50,958 bases of DNA, taken from positions 1-50,958 of the IMG/VR virus record IMGVR_UViG_3300020469_000068. One strand, 5' to 3'. Of this stretch, positions 9,158 through 21,100 are shown in pieces. How positions within the stretch are numbered: the first letter of the stretch is position 1; every line of letters begins with the position of its first letter. Origin of the DNA: a virus. Under the pieces are notes generated by a model. That model saw only the letters and a list, made by a program, of their open reading frames with translations, ran no database searches and was not told where the DNA came from. Made by a program: the position numbers and the translations under genes.

Positions 9158-12100
9158 CTATACTACACCGCCGTCTGTTATTATCCAGTTTTTACCTGTT
9201 ATACTTGATGCCGAAGATGTATGAGAAGTTGTCAATACTGCCTTAGAGGTAACTGGATTAGTTAATACTGAATCTACCGTTGCGCTAGAATCAAGTTGAG
9301 TTGTTTTTGCTAATATATTTTTATAGTTACTACTTCCAAAATGAGCATTAAATTTATCTGCATCAGTAAATTGGATTGTCATAGCATTTGTACCTGGCGC
9401 AGCTATAACTGCAGAGATTACGGGTTCTGCTTGATTAGTTGCATCTGTAACTTTAGGAGTACCAGAAATTCCTGTTCCACTTACAGTCATTCCATTTACT
9501 ATAGTGCCTGATAGAGTACCAGTCAATTTAAGTTTATTTGATGTGAACACCAAATTTGAGTTGTTGCCTACAACGCCATCTCCCGTAGAAGTCAGTGCCG
9601 GTGTTATAGTAATTGTTCGTGCTCCGACTGCTGTTACTGTACCAGGATTTGGGAAATCCGCGTCTCCCATATCTACTGTCATACCAACTTCGATACTTCC
9701 AATAGCATTACCAGATGCTCCTGTAAATGTATCGACCGGAATTACTGTATGACCAGCTATACTTGGGAATTGAAATTGGACATTAGTTGTAATATTTTGA
9801 GTCAGGTTAGCGGCTGCTCCATTATCTTGTCTTACGATAGTAATAACATTTCCAACTATAGAACCAATTACTACTGTCATACCACTTGGGAACCCCGCAT
9901 TTTGTGATTTAACTATATCACCGACTGCTAAGTCCGCAATGGTTTGTGTTTCTCCATTTGTGAAGTCCTTTAACGTAATTGTATTTGAACCACTGGCAAC
10001 TGAACTAGCAGCTTTTGCAAACTTCTGATTTATCTTAGCAGTAACAGCTGCTGTAGCAGTTCCACCAGTAATCGCTCCGGTAATAAATACTCCGCTAGGT
10101 AATGAACTATTTTGTGACCAAGTTAGATAGCATCGGTTTAGTTCGTCTGTATTAATTTTGTTATTAAGGAACGCGTCTTTGAGACCTCCAGCGGTTCCTC
10201 GAACTAAAGAGTTTATATTTCTACTATGCAATCCAATAACCTTTAGCGTTCCACTAGTAGCACTAGATAATTTAGCTAAGTTAGCCATAGTTGTTACATT
10301 AGAAGTATCCATACCTCTCATATCAAGAGTTACTAGAGCTGAGCAATTTTCGAATGCAGAAGTCATATCAGTTACAGCACTAGTATTAGTTACTCCTGCA
10401 ACAGTTGTAACACTTTTCAGTTTTACGCAATCTTTAAACATTGTAATCATACCAGTTGAACTAAATGGATTGTTACCAATATATGCGGTCTCTAAAGAAT
10501 TTTTCCAATTAGCTCTTGCTGTGGTTTTAGCCGAACTGGATGCAGTTGATGAACTAGCAGATGTAGTACTAGAAGAGTTTAGTACATGATAGCTGCCTGA
10601 TATTTTTATGTCATATGTATTTCCAACTCCACCAGTGTATGTGTGATATAAATCTTTGTCTCCGGTAAATTTAATAATATTAGTTGAACCATCACCCCAG
10701 TCCACGAATGCGCCCATTGCGCCACTAACATTTTGTAATGGCAGAATAATTGAAGCATTAGTTCCAGTAAAGCCATTAGCTGCAGAGAAGTTAACATTGA
10801 ATACTGAATCAGTACTACTAGGTATTGGTGTAAATTTTTCTTCGGCAATATCAGTATAATTTGTTGTTTTATTATTTACTGTAAATGATTCATTTAACTT
10901 TACACTAAATTTATCATCTTCAATCGCGTGGAAATACTCGCCGAGTGTTTTCTTATTATCTGATATAACCCCTCTCCAAGATATAACTGGTATTTCTTTA
11001 GAAGTCATTTGTAGATTAGTTTTATATGTAAATTCACCTTCTACTAACTCTTTAAGCGAAGGTTCTGAGCCATCAACTAAATCAACACGAGGACTATAAA
11101 ATTGTACTGGGTCTTCTGTATTTCTTGGATTTCCTTGTATTAAGCAATCGACTTTGATGTGAGCAATATTTGAACTAAATATCCAATCACCCTGTTTAGT
11201 ATTTGTAACAGTACTTATCTTATTGGTATTACCTGCAAGGTATATTCCACTATCAGCATGAGCTGAAAATCCAGTAGGGTCTGTAGATGCTGGGTGTATG
11301 TGAGCTACGAACAATAACCATTTATCATTATTTCCTTTAGCAGATTCTGCAACACTTGTAGCAGAGTTCGGCCCAATATCAAAATCATTAATAAATGTTC
11401 CAATTGGTGTTTGGGTATTTCCATTACTCACTTCTAACGGAGTTGTAATTGCAGCATCAGTAGCTCCACGCCATCTAATAATTTTGTGAGCTCCCATATC
11501 ACTAGTATAACTAGAAGAGCCGGGTGAATCAGCAGAGAATGTAGTATCAGATTGTTTTACCCAAACTGAGAATCGATACATTCTTTTGCTATCTACCGCA
11601 ACTGATGGAGTCCTAAATCCACCATCAAAGTAACTAAAGTTGGTTGAAACATTACCTGGGCTATCATCTCCTGTTGGGTCTTCTGATATATTACCCTTAA
11701 TAACTTCTCCAGTTCCTTTTTCTAATCCAAATAGAGGGTCTTCATAAGCTACTACTTGGCCATCGGTTAGTGAATTTGTGAAATAATCAGTCACGACTTG
11801 CGTCTGACCAGGGCTTTGGTGTACAATTGATTTTATGTTAAGAGGAGACCCTATGTAAAGCGTTTCTTTCATACCTGCTTTAAGCACCCCACTACCAACA
11901 GTACCAGTTTTTGCAGCCCGCTCTTTTAGGTTAATAGTTCGAGTTGCTGGTCTAAATGTTAAAGTAGTATTATTGCTAATAGTAGCTGCTTGGCTTAATA
12001 CAATAGGAATAACAGACTTTCCAGTATCATTATCTCCTTTAGTGCCTTCATAATTTACTGATGCGACAGTAACAGTTCCACTGATTCCAGTTCCAGTTAC

Positions 12101-15100
12101 CCGCATACCTGGTTCGATCGCCCCCATTGTTGTAGCTGGGCTATTTCCAATATTATAATTAGTTGTACTAGTAGCAGTCCCTGTTACCTGACTCTTACCT
12201 GCAATTGAAGGTGCAGTTTGGTTACCATTAATTTTAGCACTAACGGCTTCTGGCGAATCACCATAGGCATCAGATACTGTAACGGTTCCCATTCCGTTTG
12301 TTTCAAAATTACTTGGAAGAGTTGATAAGCCATAATCTTTTAGTGGACCAGTCGCAGTAAATATATCTCCGACAGATGGTGTAAAGGTTCCAGCTAATCC
12401 TGTTGGGTGTATCGACCGCCATTCTCTTGGGGAATTATTTCCAACTGTTTTAACTGTAGCCCGTTGCCCAGCGACTAATTCTGAAATTGGAATGTCTTTT
12501 GTTGCATCATCTCTTGCAGAAGCTGCATTAAATTTAGGTCCGACAGCAAATTTCATTGGTATACCAAATATAGCGGTTTGATTTCTTCCGTAGTTAAACC
12601 CTCCTTTACCACTCACCATTGTTACACTTTGAATTACTCCACTATTCTGAACTATTACATTTGCAAGACCACCTTTACCGACAGCCTTTGAGCCAGTATC
12701 AATTATAGGAACGTTTGAATATGTCTTACCACCACTTGCTCCCGTAAACCCAGTGCCGGCAGTAGTTCTAGTAAATTTTCTTAATACTCTAAAAGTATTA
12801 TCTGTATTTCTTGCTTCCCATATTGCGTCTCTACCACCGAATGGGGTCAAATCCATTTTACCAATATTTTCGTATGTAGTGGTGTACGGTGAATTAGATG
12901 AACCAGAATTTATTTTTGTAGGATTGCCAACTGGAGTAAAGAAGTTGGGTGAGTTAATTAAATCTGCCGGAGTATTACTTTCATTTCCACTTGTGGTTGT
13001 GTGAATATTAATATGTTCATTGCCGTACGACGCAGTCAATGTGCTAGCATTTAATGGGAAAGGAAGATTACCTGCAAGTAAATTACTTTCTTGACCATTT
13101 AAAGTATCTAAAGTAAGTAATGAATTTGAGTAGGGCTTTGTATTATCGCCCATTCTTAGTTTATACGTATTAGTTGCAGCTCCAAATTTTATTCTAGTTG
13201 AGAATAATGAATCTTCGCCAATACCTGGAGTATTAGATTTTAAATCATATTTTCTTCTATCGATAACATTAATTATTGTTTCTCTTCGTGCATCAATAAT
13301 CTCTTTACCTTCTGCGAGGTCGGGGTCAACACCTTCTTTAACTCTTAAAGATTTAATATAAAAGTATTCGCCTGATGCATCTCCACTATAAGCTGCAACA
13401 TCTCTTTCGGGTATTGCATTTCCGTTTAGATTAGACACAAACCTAAATACTGGTGTTGGGTCTTCTGTATCAGATCGAGTAAAGAACTTATGAGTGAATG
13501 GAACCCAAGAACCCTTAGTAGTAATTACAGTTTTGTCCGTAGAAAGATAGTCAAATCCTGCACAAGGCCCAGTATTTATTTGGTGTGTACCCTTAGTATT
13601 TTTAAATAGTGGATTTCCGTTAGCATCTGATACTGGCTGTCCTCTAGTCTCAGATAATTTTCTTGGATTGACTCCAGCCATCACACATAATTTTTGTAAC
13701 TTACTATTACCACTTGGAATAAATACCTGTCCACTTATTTCGTATTGTGTATTCGGAGTATATGTTCTATCTCCGGTTGTAACGTCATACGGGAATATAG
13801 TTCTATCACTACCAAAATCAACATAATGAATATTTTGTGAAGTCGCAATAAATTTAAGAACCCCGTAATTTCCTTTAGGTATACCCAAGTATAAAGTGCT
13901 ACCACTTTTCTTATTGCCAACCTGAGCGTCCGAATCATATGTCTCAATAGATGGTACTATAACTTGTCCGCCCGTAGCTAATGCTCCATCAACAGCTGTA
14001 ATACTAGAAACATCAAGTGGTCTATACGCAGCGGTTCCATAATTTGGGTCAGTGTTTACTGAACCAGTGAAAGTTACTGGTGGGTCTGCGACTATTGATT
14101 GGAATTTTCCTTTATAAATAAGTTTTCTTTTCTTTCTGATATTTAAATTTTCTAATTTATAAGCAAATGCGTGTTTCTTTTCGTGAGCATTAACAATTGC
14201 AGAAGCTTCTACGCTTCTTCCAGTATATCTAGTTGCATCTCTGTCAGTTACATTATCTAAAACAATTTTAGAATTGGCAGTATTACTATCCATATATACG
14301 ACATGCTTATTAGCACCATCTCTTACTAATCCATTATTAGCTCCTGCTGGTAATACTTCTATAAATGCACCGGTCATACCGTCACCACTAACTGAGTAAA
14401 ATTGAATAACATTTTCTCCATAAGTTAGCCATTCAGTTTCAAACATAAACAATCCGTAATCATTTAGTGCACCTGGGAAAACGCCGTCATAGTTATGATG
14501 TGCTTCATTGTCCGCAGATAATCTAGCTGAATGGTCCATTTGGAAATTATCATCTGGTATTGAGATAGTCTGATTATTAAACTGCCACTGTTGTGGTATT
14601 TTTGCTATTCCTATTCTGTCACTATTAGTATTTTTAACTCTTAGTGTATGGCCATTATGAGCTAATAGCCAACCATTTTCGACTTCTTTTACAGATAAAA
14701 AGATTCGTGCAAAGCCTTCTGCAGAACTATGGAATATAAATTCGTGTGGACCATCACCATTACCACTACTTTGTGGTACATGTGGGTTTCCTCTAGCATT
14801 GTTCATACCAGCATACCCAAATAAATTATGGTATGAACCAATCTTATCGCCCCCGCCTATGTATAGATTACTAGGAAAGTTATAATCGTATAAACGTTTA
14901 CAATCGAAATTAACTTCATATTCTACTTCTTTGTCGAAGAGTCGGTTATCTCCAATAGAATTAAGTTCTGTAGAATCTGTACTAATAGAATCCTCGAGTG
15001 TAAAAGTAACTGGTTTAGTTACAAGTGATAATGGTTTAGTAGAGTCTGGTATACTAATCTTACCCGGCGCTAATCTAGATACTTTAATTTGTAATGCAGG

Positions 15101-18100
15101 AGCTCCTGAGCTTCCTATTTTTGCATCTGCTATTGTAATTATTTCGCCTTCTCTAAAATTACATCCTGGTTCTAATATCTGCGACCTTGCATAATAATGA
15201 TTACCGGCTTTGCCAAAAGTAATTAACAATTTAGCTCCAACACCAGAATGGCTGGTAGTATAATCAGAATCAGTTAAAGTGAATGCGGTGGCGGTAAGAC
15301 CTGAATATAAGATATTGGAATGGCCATTGCTTACATCATCAACATTTTTAATACCACCCGATTTTAATACAAGGGCATTTCCACCAGCATTTAATATAGC
15401 ATTTTTAAGTTCGCCATTTAAAATTTTATTTTCTAAAACTGCACCATTTGGAATAACATCTGGTCTTGCACCTGATGTTTCGGTAGCAGGTATTGATGTT
15501 ATCGGTTGGGCTTCATATGCATGATAGGATTCGCCCGAAACTGTTTCATCGGTGGCTCCTCTATCGTGTTCGGATATTGTATATCTGAAATCAAATTCTT
15601 TTGTATTGCCTCCTGTTAATGTAGATTTATTAACTAAAGCTGCTGATGCGACATTAATACTAGCTGGATATTGAGATACTCTATGTTTTGGAAGTGTTAA
15701 GCATTCTTCGTGTGCTCTTTCAGTGCCATCTAAAACTTCTACAGTCGGAGTGCCAAACTCTATTTCGTCGGCTGAAGATGTAGCATTATAGAATTGATAT
15801 GCCCTAACCAATAGCCTTCTAGTTTCAGTAGAAGCAAGCTGGAACGATTTAGTTTCAAGGTTTTCTATCTTTTTACCAGTAGAATAGTCCCATACCCCTA
15901 CAAAGTCTGGTATAACACCTTCTATAAATGTAGGCCTTGCGTTATCATCAGAAGTTACATTCCTTGTAGCTTTAATATAGCCACTTACTAGATACCATTT
16001 ATTTGATTCTAATTGCGTGTTTTGAAGATTATAACCAAGGAAATAACGATTCTCTGCCCCTATTTTAACTACTTGTGGATTATTTACAAAGCTAGTAATC
16101 ACTGCGGCGTTTCCGCCATTAGTAATTTTATTAGCAGTTCTAGATATATTAGTAAACAGTTGGATTCTTTTATTTCCATTGTCTGCATCACTCAAGCGAT
16201 TTATGTAATAATAATCATAGTTGCTACCATGATTTAATTCTTGGTTACTTGAGTCAAAATCACTATTGCTGAAATGCTTAAATAATACTATATTACCTGT
16301 TGATATTGAAAATGATGAAGGTACTTCAACTATAGTAGAATTGGCTGTACAAGTAACCGATTGAACTGTACGGGTATGGTATGTAGACAATCCAGTTTCA
16401 CTCCCCTCTGCGAGATCAATTAATGGAATATCGGTAGAACTATTTGATACGTCTCCAACATTTCTTCCTCCGCCGACCTGACTAGAACCAGCTTCTTCAG
16501 CATTATAAACACCAAAGTATATGTTACCATCATTACCAGCTCTAGATTTTATTTTAAACGGGAATGTAAATTTATGATCTTTATAAGGGTTGACTTCGAC
16601 GTATGGTGAGTGATATCCGCCATCTTGTGCATTATCGGTAGAACTATTTTTTGCAATCCATGTAACTTCTTTTTCGCCGAATGGACCAGTAGAAATACTT
16701 CTTAGTTGTTCTTCAGCTGAACCATTCATACTCCACTGTGAGCCATTGACAATATTATCTCCATCGCCAGGCGTCCATGGTAAATAAGGACTCAGTAAAT
16801 TTGTATCGGTAAATGAATCATCGACTTCGTGTAAGCCCGATAGTTTTTGATTTCTATTTAATGTTCCAATTGCTATACTATTTGTTTTAACACCATTAAC
16901 AGTACCAGAATCTAATAGTGCTGGAAGAACTTGGGTTTTTCTTATTAAAGTAAAGTTAGTAATTGTTACAACTGCGTCAGAGTCGTCCGCATAGAAATAA
17001 AGTCCTCGGTTGTCTGATTCAGTCGCAGTAAGATTTGTTAAGCTCACCGTTCCACTAGTTGCAGTTGTTCCTAGGGTATGTCCTCCAACACCTTCAAAGT
17101 TGAAATATGCAGTTCCTGTTGAAATAGAATTGATTTCAAAATCAAAACTAATATCATAATTACCCGCTCCTATTTTTTCACCATTGGGTAATCTAAGATT
17201 ATAATATCTACTAGCACCTGTACTAAATTGAATTTTAAAATCTTTAATATCAGTGGTAGCTGACTTTATTACTGTTATACCAGAACTTACACTGCTCTCT
17301 TTTAAAGTGTTGGATAAATCTACTGAGCCAGAGAAAGTTGTCTGAGGCGCATCTAAGCTATTCATGTGTAGAATATTTTTGATACCCCATTCTGGTGCAT
17401 ACTTTGGAATACTATCAAATTCAATAGCTTCACCATCAACTCGTTTTATAGAAACCTTTTTAATTAACAAAGATGGAACGTGAGCACCAAGCGCGCCTGA
17501 ATTTGTATAATTATTAATAAGTACTAGATTAAATTTCTTGGCTCCAAAATCAAATTTACTAGCAGAATCGGTTGTTACATCTTGATAACCGTGCTCTGGG
17601 TCAAAGGGCGGGTTAATCCCACCAACCGTTTTAGTAAACGTTTTCTCTACACCAGCATTTAACAAGAAATTACTGGCTATGCCCCAGTTATATGTATTAA
17701 ATCTATCAGTAGCTAAGCTATTATTAGATGCATCTAAACTTTGCAGTCCAGCATATACTCTTATATTTCTGTTCGATATATTTTTATAGGTAACTTCTAT
17801 TTCAAACTTAGTATCTAAATTATCAATTATAGAACGATTATTAAGATTAAGCCATCTAGTACCACCAGTAACTACAACGCCATTTAATTCATCGTCATAA
17901 TATATCGCGCCGGAGTTGTCTCTGTTAGTTAATGAATCAATGTCGCGGAAACCCTGACTAGTAAATGCGTCACTAAAATCATAATTTTCTAATAAAATCT
18001 CTTTGACATTTTTAGGAGAAGCCGCTTCTTTTTTGCTACGAAGAATAGCGTCGTCGAGCATAACCTGGCCATTAGCATGAACCCGCAATGTTTTGAATGT

Positions 18101-21100
18101 TCCAGCAGTTCCTAAATCAACTATAAGTGGTGCGGAATAATTTAATCCCTTTTCAGCATCTGGTAGTTGGTAAAATTTATCTCTTTCAAATGGACCGTGT
18201 CTTATAATTGGAATTGCCGGTGTACCGGATAATCCAGCAGTACTAATTGTATTTGATTGATACTGCAGAGATACCGTTTTTGCTGCAGTATCACCTGTAT
18301 TTTCACTAATTCTTTCTATACATCTTTCTTCATCAAGGCCCACTGTGGTCGAGGAATCAGTATTAGAATTTCTTACACCAATAAATGAATGGGAAATTCT
18401 CTCGCCATTGATATCACTTGACTGAGCAAATTCTGTTTGTCTGTTGGGTGCTCCAAAGTATCTTGCCAATGCCCATCTTAAACCTTCAGTGCCTACCGCT
18501 CCAGAAGTATATTGATAACCAGTAGCAGAATCAAAATTATATCCACCAGTTGGCTTTACCGACGTGCCTAATCTAGTTGCGTTAACTTTACATTTTGCTG
18601 CATCGTATGTGTATATAGCAACTATTAAACCAGATTCAGTATTTTTAAGTTTATCGTGAAGAGCATGTTCAGCTTCATCAGAAGTAGAATGGCCAGATAC
18701 ACTCCCGCCATAAGTATCAAAGTAAAAATGTCTGTACTTGTTAGGCGCGTATGTGTCTCCGTCACTGGTGACAGTTCCACTGGTTTGATTAAATATAATT
18801 ACATTGTGGCCTCTAAATCGTTTATTGTAAGTATTATCACCACTACCACTTCCATTACCAGAAGTCTCTTGAGAAACGGAAGGGTCACTAAATTTAACAC
18901 CATGCCCCGAGGTGTGGTAATTTAAATTAGTACCAGTACATTGTATTGCATCAAATACTCTACTGTCATTTTGGTCTTCGGGCCTACCAGAAGCAGTTGA
19001 ACTATAATCTGAAACAACAACTTCAACTTTATTATCTGCATAGCCTTTAATTGATAGTTCTCTAAAATTACCATCAGCCACTCCACGAAATTTAGTTCCT
19101 GCTAAATATTTTCCTTTAATAGAGGTACCACTGGTTTCTTTAAGTTTGAATTTTAGTTCTAATTCGCTTTCCTGAGTCAGCTCTCCGCCCGTACTAATTG
19201 CAGTACCATTACCGTCAAGCTCGATATATCTTTCATCAATTGTAGTTGAATCATCAGTAGTATCTAAAATTGCCTTTTTGGCATTTCCACTCAATACATC
19301 AGATGGACCTTCTAGTTTTAATCCTTTTTCATAGTTATAGGCTACATCACCCATTCTATTGAACTGAGATTGTTTCTGCGCAAAGAAGGCCGATTGAAAT
19401 TCGTATAGAATAATTTCTAAGTAAGCGTTATAGAAGTATTCTAACCAACCAGGCTGGTATGTAGGACTATGAGAACCGTCACTAACTTGGTTTTGAAGAA
19501 GTCTAAAGGTACCAATAGGATCAGAAGCTTTAAACTCTGGTGGCTTAAAGAATTCGCCTTCAGCATTTGGAGCTTCAACACTATCACCTAAAGGCATATA
19601 TGTGTCTTCTTGATAAGGCTTTCTTATTTTTACCAATTCCAAGAAAAGAGCCGTGAAGAATTTCATTCCAGCTGGGTGAACTAATTTATTAAATTCTGTT
19701 TCCCAACTGTCAACTGATAGCTTAGTTCGAACAACATAAGAAAACTCTTGAAAGTAATCACCATCATGCAATTTCATAGCATCAGATAAATATCCGCGAG
19801 TATCTTTCCAGCGAATCACTCTTGGATACGCAGTACCACTCGAAGACAGACCATAATTTAATTCTTCAATTACTGGAATAGATGTAACATCTGGGTTATC
19901 ATCATATCCACCACCTTTAATAGCTTTTGCAACCACGATGCTCGAGCCTTTATTTGTGATATTCACGCTTCCGCTGTTATCTAAATCAATATCAATTATC
20001 GTATTCTGTGGTACAACCTTATTAGAAAGAAAGTTAGACATCTCAGTATCAGATGCTAATGTAGGAATAAAGCTAAATCCGTAATAATACAATGGACCAT
20101 CGGGGTTCTCTACCGCCGCGCCAGTCAATGAAGGCTTTAGTGCAGAGCTTCCAACACTACCGAAATTGTAGGCTGAACCAATTGCACCCGGGTATAAATT
20201 TACTGTATTCACTCCACCACCACTGGTTGATGCATTAGTTAGACTAGATGTCAATGGCGCTGAAGCGTAAGCGGTATTTAACGCAGCAATTTTAACCGCA
20301 GTCAAAGTAAATTCATTTCTTTTAAATTCTAACGACTGGCCCGTGTTTAAATTTACTGGATTAGTAACAACCAAAGCTCCGGTGGAGGTATTATAACTTA
20401 CAACAACAGTACTGCCTTGTTGGTTTGATATTCCAACACCTATTGCATTTCCAACTGTCATATATTGCCCAGCTTCTATAGTTCCAGTTACTGTAGATGT
20501 ATCAAGTGTAAGCGAAGTAACGCCATTAGCATCAGCATTAAGAGAAGCTACTGCTTTATTTCCAACGGCTGAAGCCTGAGTTCGACTAGAGTCTACAGAA
20601 ATAGCTAATCTTAATCTTTGCTTTGATAAATTTATTTCTGACCTAAATGGGTAATCGGTTGAATTATCAACATAATTATTAAAGGTAGCATTAAAATCAT
20701 TTTGCCAATTGCCAAGCCTTCCTCCAATTGCGAGATGACCATCACTGGTAATTTTTAGAAAAACACCAGCGTTTTTAATCGAATCTCTTGTAAATGTTCC
20801 GCCTGTTACTGAGCTCGCCGAAAAGAGATGCGTATTGGGAAATGAAGCTATCGCATGTGTGTTTGGTAAATCAGTATTAGAAACACCTAACTTAAAATCG
20901 TCTCCAAATTCTATGTCTAAGAAATAAGTACCCTGCCGTACATCAGCATACGTACTATTCCTGTAAAAATGAAGCCTTCGCATATTATCATAACCTTTTT
21001 TATAATAATACTTTTCTTTTGTAACTGCTTCGGCTGATGTTCCTTGGTAGTCACCATCAGATGTTTTAAATAATACTTCTTTAGGATAGGATACAGAAAC

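Noticed and set aside
10158-10589. Plus-strand open frames opposite the giant gene and other structural genes
   Set aside because: They have no ribosome binding site or family resemblance and are antisense shadows of strongly coding minus-strand frames; the same holds for 5208-5564, 37410-37739 and similar.
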